This document shows positions 17,396 to 26,302 of a stretch of 64,000 bases of DNA, piece by piece. Made by a program: the position numbers and the translations under genes. The notes under the pieces are model-generated. The model was given only the letters and a program-made list of their open reading frames with translations. It was not told the origin of the DNA and searched no databases. The stretch comes from Mesorhizobium sp. B2-3-4. Lineage in GTDB: Bacteria; Pseudomonadota; Alphaproteobacteria; Rhizobiales; Rhizobiaceae. How positions within the stretch are numbered: position 1 is the first letter of the stretch; every line of letters starts with the position of its first letter. The stretch lies in the NCBI RefSeq assembly GCF_006442315.1, contig NZ_VFVY01000001.1:558001-622000 (forward strand). The letters are read 5' to 3'.

Positions 17396-18760
17396 ATGAA
17401 CGATTTTTCCCCCGTAGCGGACGACGAAGCCGTCGCCATCGCCCGCATCCTTGCCAACGACCACGTCGCCGACGTTGTCGAGGCGCTCAATCATGAAACG
17501 CGCGAAACCGCGGTCGATCTGCTCTGCGCCGTGCCCTTCGAGCGGCTGGTCGAGATTTTCGACCAGCCTGAACTTGAAGGCGCACCGGAACTCGCGGAAG
17601 CCCTGCCCCGCCCAAAGGCGAGCAAGCTCATCACTGCAATGTCCGTCGACCGCGCGGCCGACATCCTGCGCGAGCTCGACGAGCCGGCACGCTCAGAGCT
17701 GCTCGGTGCGCTGGCGCCGCCGCTGCGGGCGACCCTGCTTTCCATTCTGGGCTATCCCGAAGGCAGTGCCGCCTCGATCATGACGACGGAGTTCGTCAGC
17801 GTCCCTTCGGACTGGACCGTCGGGCGCACGCTCGACTACATCAGAAAGGTCGAGCGGACGCGCGAAACCGTCTACGCGATCTACATCGTCGATCCGCAAA
17901 CGCACCTCTTGGTCCGCTCGACCGGTTTGCGCCGGCTCATCACCGGGGAGCCGGACGACCCTATCCTGTCGGTCGCGCCCGACCGCATGCCTGTAACTGT
18001 CACCCCGCTGACCGATCGCGAAAACCTGGCGCAGACGATCTCCAAATACGATCTGCTGGCCGTCCCGGTCGTCGACCACGGCAAGATCCTCGGCATCGTC
18101 ACAATCGACGACATCATCGACACGATGATCGAAGAGACCACCGAGGACGTGCACCGGTTCGGCGGCATGGAGGCGCTCGACGAACCCTATATGAAGATGA
18201 GCTTCCTCGCGATGATCCAGAAGCGCGCCGGCTGGCTGTGCGCGCTGTTCCTAAGCGAGATGCTGACGGCCAATGCGATGCAGAGCTACGAGAGCGAACT
18301 GGAAAAGGCGATCGTGCTGACGCTGTTCATCCCGCTGATCATGAGCTCCGGCGGCAATTCCGGCTCGCAGGCGACCTCGCTGGTTATCCGTGCGATGGCG
18401 CTTCGTGAGATCGGTTTGCGCGACTGGTGGCGGGTCGCCTTGCGCGAACTGCCGACAGGGCTGGTGCTGGGCTCGATCCTGGGCGTCGTCGGGGTTTGCC
18501 GTATAACGCTGTGGCAGTATTTCGGCTTCTACGACTACGGTCCGCACTGGCCGCTGATCGCCGCGACGGTTGGCGCCGCATTGGTTGGCATCGTCACCTT
18601 CGGCTCGCTGTCCGGGTCGATGCTGCCTTTCGCGCTGAAACGGGTCGGCTTCGATCCCGCCAGCGCATCCGCGCCTTTCGTGGCCACGCTGGTCGATGTC
18701 ACCGGATTGGTGATCTATTTCTCGGTTGCCCTGGTCATCCTGCGCGGCACGCTGCTGTAG
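17396..18760 (+). CDS. mgtE: magnesium transporter MgtE
   Basis: Mg2+ channel of 454 residues with the full MgtE layout: an N-terminal helical domain (residues 1-130), a pair of CBS domains (TEFVSVPSDWTVGRTL near 133 and VPVVDHGKILGIVTIDDII near 223) and five C-terminal membrane helices with the signature SSGGNSGSQATSLVIRAMA near residue 320. The N and CBS domains sense cytoplasmic Mg2+ and gate the pore in studied homologues. The gene has an AAGGAG ribosome site and stands alone. Its 272-base leader contains a GC-rich hairpin with a CTCCTATG loop (17233-17253), which slightly recalls Mg2+-sensing leaders but is not a clear match. Confidence 0.95.
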   Translation: MNDFSPVADDEAVAIARILANDHVADVVEALNHETRETAVDLLCAVPFERLVEIFDQPELEGAPELAEALPRPKASKLITAMSVDRAADILRELDEPARSELLGALAPPLRATLLSILGYPEGSAASIMTTEFVSVPSDWTVGRTLDYIRKVERTRETVYAIYIVDPQTHLLVRSTGLRRLITGEPDDPILSVAPDRMPVTVTPLTDRENLAQTISKYDLLAVPVVDHGKILGIVTIDDIIDTMIEETTEDVHRFGGMEALDEPYMKMSFLAMIQKRAGWLCALFLSEMLTANAMQSYESELEKAIVLTLFIPLIMSSGGNSGSQATSLVIRAMALREIGLRDWWRVALRELPTGLVLGSILGVVGVCRITLWQYFGFYDYGPHWPLIAATVGAALVGIVTFGSLSGSMLPFALKRVGFDPASASAPFVATLVDVTGLVIYFSVALVILRGTLL

Positions 18761-18768
18761 GCTGCGGC

Positions 18769-18809
18769 CAATACCCCGCTGCCGGCGATCGTCCGGCGGC
18801 GGGGTATTG
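18769..18809. terminator. long hairpin between convergent mgtE and gor
   Basis: A 17-bp stem (18769-18785 with 18793-18809, one T-G pair) with a seven-base loop starts nine bases after the mgtE stop and ends 72 bases before the gor stop. The base reads CAATACCCC/GGGGTATTG. There is no long T run on either side, so termination efficiency is uncertain. Confidence 0.7.
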
Positions 18810-18881
18810 TCTCAAGGCCCGACTGCCGCAGATCGCATCGCGCAGCGCATCCGGAAAGGCGCCCGTCATTCCTGCGAGGCC

Positions 18882-20270
18882 TCAGACGCGCTCGCCGTTC
18901 TTCACCCGATAGGTCGGCTTATACATGGTGACGAGTTCTTCGGCCGCGGTCGGATGCACGGCCATGGTGCGATCGAAATCATCCTTGGTCAGCCCCGCCT
19001 TCAGGGGAATGCCGAGCAACTGCGCCATTTCGCCGGCATCAGGCCCCAATATGTGGGCGCCGAGCACCTTGCGCGAGGCGCCGTCGACCACCAGCTTCAC
19101 CAGCATCTTTTCGTCACGGCCCGATAGAGTGTGCCGCATCGGCCGGAAGCTGGCGCGGTAAATCTCGATGTCGGCGAAGCGCTTGATGGCCTCGTCCTCC
19201 GACAGGCCGACCGTGCCGATTTCAGGTTGCGAGAAGACGGCTGTCGCGATCGTATCGTGGTCGGGCGCGGTCGGATTGCTCCTGAACGCCGTTTCGACGA
19301 AGCACATGGCTTCGTGAATCGCCACCGGCGTCAATTGCACGCGGTTGGTGACGTCGCCGATCGCCCAGATGTTGTCGATGTTGGTGCGTGAATAATCGTC
19401 GACCTTGATGGCCCCGGTCTCGGTCATCTCGATGCCGATGCCTTCCAGCCCCATGTTTTCGGTGTTGGGGAGGCGCCCGATGGCCAGCATCACCTGGTCG
19501 ACCGTCAGCACCCGTCCCCCGGTAACCAGCGCGTCGAGCCGCCCGTCCGGCCGCTTGCGGACCCATTCGGAGACGGCGTGGCAAAGGATTTTGATTCCCT
19601 TCTTCTCCATCGTCTCGTGCAAAGTGCGCCGCAGGTCCATGTCGAAGCGGCCGAGAATCTCCTTGCCGCGGTACACCAGCGTGGTGTCGACGCCGAGGCC
19701 GTGGAAGATGTTGGCGAACTCCACCGCGATATAGCCGCCGCCCTCGATCATGATCGCCTTGGGCAGCTGCTCGAGGTCGAAAGCCTCGTTGGAAAAGATG
19801 CAGTGCTCATGGCCCGGCAGCGCCGGATGCGCCGCCGGACGGCCGCCGGTGGCGATCAGGATCTGGTCGGCGGTCACGGTGCGGTCCTCGCCCAGGAGAT
19901 GGATCACATGCGGGTCGACGATCATCGCTCGCGAATGAAAGGTCTCGCCGCCCGAGCCCTCGACATTCTTCTTGTAGATCGCTTCCAGGCGGCTGATCTC
20001 GCGGTCCTTGTTGGCGACCAGCGTCTGCCAGTCGAAACTGGCTTCGGGAACCGTCCAGCCATAGCCGGCGGCATCGGCGAAATGCTCGGGAAACTGCGAG
20101 GCGTAGACGTAGAGCTTCTTCGGCACGCAGCCCCGGATGACGCAGGTGCCCCCGAACCGGTACTCCTCGGCGATACCGACCCGCTTGCCAAGCGCCGCCG
20201 CGACCCGTGCCGCCCTCACCCCGCCGGAGCCGCCGCCGATGACGAAGAGATCGTAGTCATAACCGGCCAT
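18882..20270 (-). CDS. gor: glutathione-disulfide reductase
   Basis: Flavoprotein disulfide reductase of 462 residues that reduces oxidised glutathione with NADPH. FAD motif GGGSGGVRAAR at residues 12-22, redox-active cysteines 43 and 48 in GGTCVIRGCVPKK, the second nucleotide motif near residue 175 (MIEGGGYIAVEFANIF) and the C-terminal catalytic HPTAAEE near residue 440 are all present. The GGTCVIRGCVPKK form and full length distinguish it from lipoamide dehydrogenase and mercuric reductase. AAGGAG precedes ATG 20270. It lies downstream of rpiA and a DUF2059 gene on the same strand, an order common in rhizobia, but a terminator separates it from them. Confidence 0.95.
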   Translation of the reverse strand: MAGYDYDLFVIGGGSGGVRAARVAAALGKRVGIAEEYRFGGTCVIRGCVPKKLYVYASQFPEHFADAAGYGWTVPEASFDWQTLVANKDREISRLEAIYKKNVEGSGGETFHSRAMIVDPHVIHLLGEDRTVTADQILIATGGRPAAHPALPGHEHCIFSNEAFDLEQLPKAIMIEGGGYIAVEFANIFHGLGVDTTLVYRGKEILGRFDMDLRRTLHETMEKKGIKILCHAVSEWVRKRPDGRLDALVTGGRVLTVDQVMLAIGRLPNTENMGLEGIGIEMTETGAIKVDDYSRTNIDNIWAIGDVTNRVQLTPVAIHEAMCFVETAFRSNPTAPDHDTIATAVFSQPEIGTVGLSEDEAIKRFADIEIYRASFRPMRHTLSGRDEKMLVKLVVDGASRKVLGAHILGPDAGEMAQLLGIPLKAGLTKDDFDRTMAVHPTAAEELVTMYKPTYRVKNGERV

Positions 20271-20330
20271 GAAACGGCTCCTTGAACGTCGAAAATGTCA
20301 GTGACAGGTAGGCCGCAAACAATCAAAAGA

Positions 20331-20353
20331 AAAGCCCGGACAAGCCGGGCTTT
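20331..20353 (-). terminator. Rho-independent terminator after DUF2059 gene
   Basis: AAAGCCCGG (20331-20339) pairs with CCGGGCTTT (20345-20353) around a five-base loop. On the minus strand it is followed by a T-rich stretch, and it lies 36 bases beyond the DUF2059 stop, so it should end the rpiA-DUF2059 transcript ahead of gor. Confidence 0.88.
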
Positions 20354-20389
20354 CCGAGATGGCCGCGAGGCCGTTCGAAAAAGACGGGA

Positions 20390-20998
20390 TCAGTTCGCCG
20401 AATTGTCAGCCGGAGCAGAACCATCGGCAGGCGCTGCGCCATCGGCGGGAGCCGTTGCATCGGCCGGCGCCGCGGGAGCTGCCGCGGCGGCCTTGGCCTT
20501 GGCGGCTGCGGCCAGCGTCTCGCCGACCTGCTGGGCCAGATCGCGGCCGACGCCGTTCTGCCAGATGTCGGCTGCCTTGACGAGGTCACGCGTCACGGCC
20601 GGGCCGCTGTCGAGCAGCTTCTTGCCGGCCTCGGAGCCGTAGAAGGTCGCGATGTCGTTGAGTTCCTGTTCGGAAAACACCTTCGCATAGGCAAGAGCGG
20701 CTTCCTTCTCGAGGTCGGCGCGGCGCGAGGCCAGGGCAAGTGCCTTCTCGGCGATGGTCTTGCCGATCAGCTCCTCCATGTCGGGGTTCTTCTGGATGAG
20801 CTGCGATTCGAGCGCGGCGGCCGCCTGCGGCAGGATGTTGTCGAACGGGTCGGTCGCGTGGATGGCGGCGACGGCGGCGCGCGCGGCCTTCAGATGCGAT
20901 TCCGTGACGTCCTGCGCGAAGACAGGCGAGGAGAACGCGAAGACGGCCGAAGCCGTCATAAGGACGCAGAGGCGGCGGACCCGGTTGTGCAACATCAT
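20390..20998 (-). CDS. DUF2059 domain-containing exported protein
   Basis: Exported protein of about 202 residues. A signal peptide (CVLMTASAVFAFSSPVFAQ) leads into a helical DUF2059 domain with the typical KVFSEQELNDIATFYGSEAGKK-type region near residue 110, where cleavage to a short helical hairpin is expected. The last 40 residues are a low-complexity alanine/proline/aspartate tail (repeats of APADG). The family function is unknown. The start is one of two adjacent ATG codons (20998 or 20995), with GGGAG about 11 bases upstream. Spacing from rpiA is 22 bases, so the two are likely co-transcribed; transcription then stops at the hairpin at 20331. Confidence 0.85.
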   Translation of the reverse strand: MMLHNRVRRLCVLMTASAVFAFSSPVFAQDVTESHLKAARAAVAAIHATDPFDNILPQAAAALESQLIQKNPDMEELIGKTIAEKALALASRRADLEKEAALAYAKVFSEQELNDIATFYGSEAGKKLLDSGPAVTRDLVKAADIWQNGVGRDLAQQVGETLAAAAKAKAAAAAPAAPADATAPADGAAPADGSAPADNSAN

Positions 20999-21020
20999 GA
21001 TTGGTAGAACTCCCTGTTTT

Positions 21021-21716
21021 TCAGGCGGCAAGGACGGTTTGGATGCCATCGCCCCCGGCGATGATGGCCGCTGACGCCAGCCCGATGAAAAGACCATGCT
21101 CGACCACACCCGGAATGGCGTGGAGAGCATTCGAAAGCGCTCTTGTATCCGGAATGCGGCCAAAAGATGCATCAAGGATAAAATGGCCGCCGTCTGTAAC
21201 AAAAGGCTGGCCTTGCGTCATCCTCAATGTCACCGGACCTGAAAGGCCGAGATTTCCAGCCGCCGCGGCCACCGCGATCTCGGTCGCGCGCAGGCCGAAC
21301 TGATTGACTTCGATCGGCAGTGGAAAGCGGCCGAGCGTCTCGACCATCTTCGAACGGTCGGCGATGACGATCATGCGCTGCGAGGCCGCCGCCACGATCT
21401 TCTCGCGCAGCAGCGCGCCGCCGCCGCCCTTGATCAATGTCAGCTCCGGATCGACCTCGTCGGCGCCGTCGACGGTGAGATCGAGTTGGGGCGTCTCCTC
21501 CAGCGTCGATAGCGGCACGCCAAGGTCGCGGCAGAGCGCGGCGGTTCGTTCGGAGGTCGGCACGCCGATGACCTTCATGCCGGTGGCGACCTTGTCGGCG
21601 AGCAGCCGCACGAACTCTTCGGCCGTGGTGCCGGTGCCGATGCCGAGGCGCATGCCGTCGCTCACATGGGCAAGCGCCGCACGCGCGGCCTCGACCTTCA
21701 ATTGCCTTGCATCCAT
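21021..21716 (-). CDS. rpiA: ribose-5-phosphate isomerase A
   Basis: Pentose phosphate pathway enzyme of 231 residues interconverting ribose 5-phosphate and ribulose 5-phosphate. Diagnostic motifs are [12 protein letters not shown] near residue 25, the catalytic [10 protein letters not shown] near residue 82 and [14 protein letters not shown] near residue 95. The length is normal for bacterial RpiA. It is the first gene of a minus-strand pair with the DUF2059 gene and is divergent from gph, with 164 bases between the two starts. Confidence 0.96.
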   Translation of the reverse strand: MDARQLKVEAARAALAHVSDGMRLGIGTGTTAEEFVRLLADKVATGMKVIGVPTSERTAALCRDLGVPLSTLEETPQLDLTVDGADEVDPELTLIKGGGGALLREKIVAAASQRMIVIADRSKMVETLGRFPLPIEVNQFGLRATEIAVAAAAGNLGLSGPVTLRMTQGQPFVTDGGHFILDASFGRIPDTRALSNALHAIPGVVEHGLFIGLASAAIIAGGDGIQTVLAA

Positions 21717-21880
21717 GCCGCTTGCTGCCCCGGGAAACTGGTGTTTGGGCTCCTAGCATTTTTGCCGGGCGGGTCAAAGCCCTTGAGCGCGCAGGTGTCG
21801 TCCCGCATGTGCGAATGCTTGCCTAGAGGGCCCGCAGCCGCTATCGCGTCCAAAACAGCAAATCTGCACAGGAACAGACC

Positions 21881-22564
21881 ATGACCCGACCGATCATCGT
21901 GTTCGACCTCGACGGAACGCTGATCGACACGGCGCCGGACCTGCTCGACAGCCTCAACCACAGCCTGGCCGCCAGCGAACTCGCCGCCGTCGACGAGGCC
22001 GGCTTCAAGCGCTTCGTCGGCCATGGCGGCCGCGTCATGATCGAGCGGGCGCATACTGCCCAGCAGCGGTCGCTCGACGTCGCCGAGCACGACCGGCTGT
22101 TGAAATTGTTCCTCGACCACTACACGCTCAACATCCCCGGCAAATCGCGCCCCTACCCCGGCGTGATCGAGGCGATCGCCCGCTTCGAGAAGGCCGGCTA
22201 TCTCCTGGCCGTCTGCACCAACAAATACGAAGCCAATTCGCTGGCGCTGATCGACGCGCTCGGGCTGACCTCTCATTTCGCCGCGATCGCCGGACAGGAC
22301 ACATTCGCCTTCCGCAAACCCGACCCGCGCCATCTGATCGAAACGATCAAGCTTGCCGGCGGCGACCCGCACCGCGCCGTGATGGTCGGCGATTCGCAGA
22401 CCGACATCGACACGGCGAAGGCCGCCGGCATACCGGTCGTGGCCGTAGATTTCGGTTACACCGACCGCCATGTGAGCGAGTTCGAGCCCTCGGTGGTGAT
22501 CTCGCATTTCGACGCGCTGACGGTCGATCTGGCGGACAGGCTGATCGCCGCAGCGGCGCAGTAA
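21881..22564 (+). CDS. gph: phosphoglycolate phosphatase (HAD superfamily)
   Basis: HAD-fold phosphatase of 227 residues that removes 2-phosphoglycolate made during DNA repair or by RuBisCO. Motif I FDLDGTLIDTAPD holds the nucleophilic aspartate at residue 8, motif II is AVCTNK near residue 110, motif III uses the lysine in FRKPDPRH near residue 147 and motif IV is MVGDSQTDID near residue 168. AGGA lies seven bases before ATG 21881. Gph and other small-molecule HAD phosphatases are hard to separate by motif alone, but length and overall sequence fit Gph. Confidence 0.92.
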   Translation: MTRPIIVFDLDGTLIDTAPDLLDSLNHSLAASELAAVDEAGFKRFVGHGGRVMIERAHTAQQRSLDVAEHDRLLKLFLDHYTLNIPGKSRPYPGVIEAIARFEKAGYLLAVCTNKYEANSLALIDALGLTSHFAAIAGQDTFAFRKPDPRHLIETIKLAGGDPHRAVMVGDSQTDIDTAKAAGIPVVAVDFGYTDRHVSEFEPSVVISHFDALTVDLADRLIAAAAQ

Positions 22565-22629
22565 CGGGCCGCGCACGGGCGGCCTTCGAACCGGCGGATC
22601 CAATCCTTCAAAGATCGCCAGAGATCGCC

Positions 22630-22658
22630 TTGACTTCCCGAGCCCGCCTACCTTATAT
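22630..22658 (+). promoter_or_regulatory. sigma-70-like promoter of tRNA-Val
   Basis: A -35 box TTGACT (22630-22635) and a -10 box TTATAT (22653-22658) are separated by exactly 17 bases. The tRNA begins 31 bases downstream of the -10 box, leaving a short leader for RNase P removal. Confidence 0.8.
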
Positions 22659-22688
22659 CGCGGCTCGCTTGGCCTTCGGGCAACGAGC

Positions 22689-22763
22689 GGGCGATTAGCT
22701 CAGCGGGAGAGCACACCCTTCACACGGGTGGGGTCGCAGGTTCAATCCCTGCATCGCCCACCA
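22689..22763 (+). tRNA. tRNA-Val (anticodon CAC)
   Basis: 75-base tRNA including an encoded CCA end. The acceptor arms GGGCGAT and ATCGCCC pair fully; the D arm is GCTC...GAGC; the anticodon stem CACCC/GGGTG closes a seven-base loop TTCACAC, giving anticodon CAC for valine codon GUG; the T arm is GCAGG/CCTGC around TTCAATC. The variable loop is short. GUG is a major codon in a high-GC genome. Confidence 0.97.
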
Positions 22764-22799
22764 TCTACCTTACTGAAAAGCACGTTCGCGCCAGCACGG

Positions 22800-23072
22800 C
22801 TAACAGCTGCAGTCCGCCCCTTCCCCACCAAAATTCTTCTGCGCGAAGTTCAGCGCACTCGAATAGCTGGTGTAGCTCTGGAACTGGCAGACGTTGGAGC
22901 CGCGCCGTACCTTCATCTGGTCGAGATCCCAGAACGACACCTCGATACGGTCGTCGGCGCAGTAGACAGTATATCGCTCCGGTTCCAGCGCCCTGGCTTT
23001 CTGCACCGGGACCGAAACGGCCGGTATGGCGAGCACCGAAGCTGCAAGCATGACGAGATGGCGCGTGCGCAT
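22800..23072 (-). CDS. small exported protein of unknown function
   Basis: Protein of 90 residues that I do not recognise. A signal peptide covers roughly residues 1-29 (MRTRHLVMLAASVLAIPAV, cleavage near ARA-LE). The mature part of about 60 residues contains four cysteines: one in YTVYCADDR, one in SNVCQFQ and a terminal pair in GADCSC, so two disulfides are possible. The central segment RIEVSFWDLDQMKVRRG looks like beta strands. It lies just after tRNA-Val on the opposite strand. Confidence 0.7.
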   Translation of the reverse strand: MRTRHLVMLAASVLAIPAVSVPVQKARALEPERYTVYCADDRIEVSFWDLDQMKVRRGSNVCQFQSYTSYSSALNFAQKNFGGEGADCSC

Positions 23073-23126
23073 TGAGACCCCCTGTTATTCGTCGACACGA
23101 TATGGCCAGCCGGTGATGCCAGCCGT

Positions 23127-24329
23127 TCAACCCCGATAGTCCATGTTTCGCTGATATGGCGCAGGCACTGCGGCGCCATTAAGGTCGATGTCGAGGGCGT
23201 CGAGCACTGCCTTCAGCCTGACGTCGCGGGAAAAGTGTTTCGTGATCGTCTCGGCCGCGGCCTGGCCCATCACGGCCCGATGGTCGCGGCCGGCATCCTG
23301 CAGCGCCGTCAGTTGTTCGGCTAATGATTGCGCAGCCGACAGGTCCGCCAGCATTCCGTTCCGGCCGCTGTCGATCAACTCCCCGGTGCTCGACATCGGG
23401 TGGGCGATGCATGCCAGCCCGCTTGCCATCGCCTCCATGAGGGCGAGCGGAAAGCCTTCCACCAGGCTTGGCAGGACGAAAATGTCGAGCAGATCGAAGA
23501 CATCGCGGGGATCGCTCTGCCAGCCGACAAACCGGACATGTCGGTCGATGCTCGCCGAGGCGGCCTGTGCCTCCAACCCGGCTCGCGTCGCCCCCTCTCC
23601 CGCGATCACGAGAACAGGATTGGATGCCTCCCGGCGCGCACGATGCTGCCGAAAGGCGTCGATGAGGACATCGACGCGTTTTTCAGGTCCCAGCCGGCCG
23701 AGATGACCGATGATCGTCGCATCCTGCGGCAGACCGAAACGGCGGCGCGCCTCACGCTTGCGCTCGCTGCCGGCAGGGCGAAATATTGGATCGACCCAGT
23801 TGCGGCAGATGCGCATTCTGTCCGGCGATATCTGAAAATCGCTCGCCGCGATTTCCGCCAGTTCCCCGGAGACCGTAATGATCCGGTGCAGGCATCTGTC
23901 CATGACGCGCCCGTAGCGCGACTTCGAGACCAGGAACGGCCAACCCGCCACCCATGGCGCGTGCTCGATCGCATAGATCGTCCTGCCGAAGACTTTTGCC
24001 AGCAGCATGTCCAGGCAAGGCGTCTCGCCGAACCTGCCGCTGCAGAGGACGACATCATAGCCCTTGTACCGGGACAGCACCGATATCAGCGCGACTGTTC
24101 GCATCAGCCCATTCAGCACTGGCTGTTTGATGAACCGGCCGACCGAGAGGTGGCGGATCCTTTCGAAGGGCACCCTGTCGCGCGGGGTGATTTTGGCGAA
24201 ATAGTCTCTTTCGCCGCTCACCATCGCCACGCAATGACCGAGTGCGGCGATGGCCTGCATCACATCGGCCGTATGAATCTGCAGGCCGCCCGGCTCGGGG
24301 CTGCCGCCGACAAACAACAGACGTCTCAT
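23127..24329 (-). CDS. glycosyltransferase family 4 protein
   Basis: GT-B-fold glycosyltransferase of 400 residues. The N-terminal domain begins RRLLFVGGSPEPGGLQIHTADV, which is the donor/acceptor loop with the GG motif of family 4. The C-terminal Glycos_transf_1 domain has GHLGRLGPEKRVDVLIDAF near residue 205, VIAGEG near residue 240 and the acidic donor-sugar motif FVLPSLVEGFPLALMEAMA near residue 285. It is probably cytoplasmic and adds a sugar to a surface glycan or lipid carrier; specificity cannot be stated. ATG 24329 is the start that begins with conserved sequence. It is a single gene with no polysaccharide neighbours. Confidence 0.9.
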   Translation of the reverse strand: MRRLLFVGGSPEPGGLQIHTADVMQAIAALGHCVAMVSGERDYFAKITPRDRVPFERIRHLSVGRFIKQPVLNGLMRTVALISVLSRYKGYDVVLCSGRFGETPCLDMLLAKVFGRTIYAIEHAPWVAGWPFLVSKSRYGRVMDRCLHRIITVSGELAEIAASDFQISPDRMRICRNWVDPIFRPAGSERKREARRRFGLPQDATIIGHLGRLGPEKRVDVLIDAFRQHRARREASNPVLVIAGEGATRAGLEAQAASASIDRHVRFVGWQSDPRDVFDLLDIFVLPSLVEGFPLALMEAMASGLACIAHPMSSTGELIDSGRNGMLADLSAAQSLAEQLTALQDAGRDHRAVMGQAAAETITKHFSRDVRLKAVLDALDIDLNGAAVPAPYQRNMDYRG

Positions 24330-24537
24330 CCTAGGCGATTGCCCCACCCCAAGGGGCTGGAAACCGGGAACTTCGTCCGGTCTTTCCGCCCGCCAGATAT
24401 GTCCCCGCAAGCATATTAGCGCAGCCGGAATTGGAATGCATCAACGTCCAAAGCTATTTGTCATCCCACGGCGAGGCCATGTGGCGGAACAAACGCTTTG
24501 ACCGGACGTTTCCTTGCGTTCGAATATGAGGGAAATC

Positions 24538-24795
24538 ATGTCCAGATTGGTTCTCGTGGCCGGCGTCGCACTTCTTTGTGGTGCGGGTTCTGCTTTGGCC
24601 GCCGATGAAAAACCGTTGCCGCCGCCCAATGCCAAGAAATTGTCTGAGATCATCGCCAAGGTCGAACAGCGTGACGGGTTTCGTTACGTCAACGAAGTCG
24701 ACTGGGACAATGGCGCCTACACCGTCACCTATTACACTTCGGACAAGGCGAAGGTCGAAATCACCTACGACCCGGTCACAGCCGAGCCCAAATAG
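24538..24795 (+). CDS. small exported protein, PepSY-like
   Basis: Protein of 85 residues. A clear signal peptide (LVLVAGVALLCGAGSALAA) is followed by a mature domain of about 60 residues: KKLSEIIAKVEQRDGFRYVNEVDWD then YTVTYYTSDKAKVEITYDPVTAE. A helix followed by a beta hairpin with a WDNGAYTV centre resembles the small PepSY-like domains that are thought to inhibit peptidases or bind ligands in the periplasm. The ATG at 24538 (AGGGA just upstream) gives a clean signal peptide; ATG 24526 is an in-frame alternative. Stand-alone gene. Confidence 0.75.
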   Translation: MSRLVLVAGVALLCGAGSALAADEKPLPPPNAKKLSEIIAKVEQRDGFRYVNEVDWDNGAYTVTYYTSDKAKVEITYDPVTAEPK

Positions 24796-24930
24796 GGCGT
24801 AGGCGGAACCTCCGGCGCTTGTTTCTCGCGCTCCTTGCCGCGAAGCGCGCGCAGCCCTGCCTAAAAATATCCATCCTTGGCGCTTGAAGTGTGCACGGGC
24901 GCGAGAACAGCGCCTTGGGCATGCGGGGGG

Positions 24931-25671
24931 ATGATGCGATTTTCTGTTCGAACCTGGTTTGTCGGGCCGGCATTGATCTTGGCCGCGGCCATCCTTGGAA
25001 CCGTTCCCGCGCGGGCTGATGGCCCGTCCTTCGACTGCACCAAGGCTGTTTTGCCCGCTGAAAAGGCGATCTGCGCCGATCCGCAGCTGTCGGCGATCGA
25101 CCTGCTGGTTTCGAAGGCGTACAGGGGATTTGAGCCGGCGTTCGGCGGCGACAAGCGCAAGATCGCCCGCGGCCTGATCGCCGACCGCAACGCCTGCAAG
25201 AGCGATACGGCCTGTATAGTCAGCGCGCTCAACAACGCTTTGCAGACCTACGGCAACGCGCCGTCCTGGGTGCAGGACTATAACATCTCGCTGATCGGCA
25301 AGAAGGCGCTGGACGCAGCCGCTCGCAACCCGGGCAACAAGGACCAGTCCCTGCCCTCGGCGATCGGCCAATGCGCGTCGACGCATATCAAGACGCTTAC
25401 CACGCGGCTTGGCGACGATCCGCTGGAGACGGCCACTGCCGACGCGGGCAGCGCGGCCACGTTCACCAATGGTGGCGGGGCTGTCTCCTATGATCGCGAA
25501 GCCGGCTTGGCCGCCTCCAAGGTCGGGGACCCCGTCATGATGTGCCTGATCTCCATTCCCAGGGACTGTCCCAGGGATGACGACCGTGGCCGGGTCTATT
25601 ATTCCGTCGACCTCGTCGCGAAAGGGTCCTGGGCCCTGCCGGATTCCCAGCACATGTGCGGCGGCGCTTGA
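24931..25671 (+). CDS. exported protein with LprI-like (DUF1311) N-terminal domain
   Basis: Exported protein of about 246 residues. After a signal peptide (ending VPARAD) comes SFDCTKAVLPAEKAICADPQ, then a leucine-containing helix with AYRGF, and two further cysteines in ACKSDTACI; this is the cysteine-patterned start of LprI/DUF1311 domains, which include lysozyme inhibitors. The C-terminal 130 residues, with IGQCASTHIKTLTTRLG and two more cysteines (MMCLISIPRDC), are not recognised. Start is either of two adjacent ATG codons, 24931 or 24934, after a G-rich run. It is located in a group of small exported proteins. Confidence 0.75.
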   Translation: MMRFSVRTWFVGPALILAAAILGTVPARADGPSFDCTKAVLPAEKAICADPQLSAIDLLVSKAYRGFEPAFGGDKRKIARGLIADRNACKSDTACIVSALNNALQTYGNAPSWVQDYNISLIGKKALDAAARNPGNKDQSLPSAIGQCASTHIKTLTTRLGDDPLETATADAGSAATFTNGGGAVSYDREAGLAASKVGDPVMMCLISIPRDCPRDDDRGRVYYSVDLVAKGSWALPDSQHMCGGA

Positions 25672-25784
25672 ACGTGGGATTTCGCCCGGCAGGCCATGAC
25701 GCTGGCCGCCGTCTCCTGTGTCCCCTTGCGTCAAGTCACCATTGATGGCTGATTGTGAACGGACCGGGCTTCACGGGGGTGGGC

Positions 25785-26264
25785 ATGTCGACCGCAAAGC
25801 ACATATTGAAACGCGTCCTGATGATGCTGGCTGGCTATCTCGTCGCCGTGCTCGTCGGCCTCATCGCCATCGTGGTGTTCTACGTCGCGTTGAGTTCGCT
25901 GCCAAACGCACCTGAATATTTCGGCGCCATGAGCATGACACCGGTCGCCCTCCTGCTCGTGCCGCCGCTTGGCATGTTCGTCTATTTCCTCGCGATCGTC
26001 GTCACCGGCCTGCAGGCCCTCATCTTTGCGCTGATTGCCGAGTTCTTTTCGCTGCGCAATTTCCTGATGCACATGTTCCTTGGCGCGGCCGCCGCCGCCG
26101 GCGGCTTCGCCTTGATCGGGCAACCGGATTCGCTGGCGGACATCGACCCGGAGCGCTGGGCCGACATCGGCATCATAGCCGCCGCCGGTCTGGTCGCCGG
26201 GCTCGTCTATTGGCTGATCGCCGGGCGTGACGCCGGGTTCCGGCGCCCGCTATCGGAGCGATAA
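25785..26264 (+). CDS. small integral membrane protein of unknown function
   Basis: Protein of 159 residues with four hydrophobic segments: GYLVAVLVGLIAIVVFYVAL near residue 18, PVALLLVPPLGMFVYFLAI, HMFLGAAAAAGGFALIG and IGIIAAAGLVAGLVYWLIAG near the end. I use ATG 25785, which sits after GGGGGTGGG; a GTG at 25755 is in frame. No domain is recognised. The composition is that of an inner-membrane protein, with a basic cytoplasmic tail. The gene is convergent with the L,D-transpeptidase gene. Confidence 0.7.
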   Translation: MSTAKHILKRVLMMLAGYLVAVLVGLIAIVVFYVALSSLPNAPEYFGAMSMTPVALLLVPPLGMFVYFLAIVVTGLQALIFALIAEFFSLRNFLMHMFLGAAAAAGGFALIGQPDSLADIDPERWADIGIIAAAGLVAGLVYWLIAGRDAGFRRPLSER

Positions 26265-26302
26265 TTCACAAAACAGGCAGGCAAAGCGCGAGCTGTTTCG
26301 CC

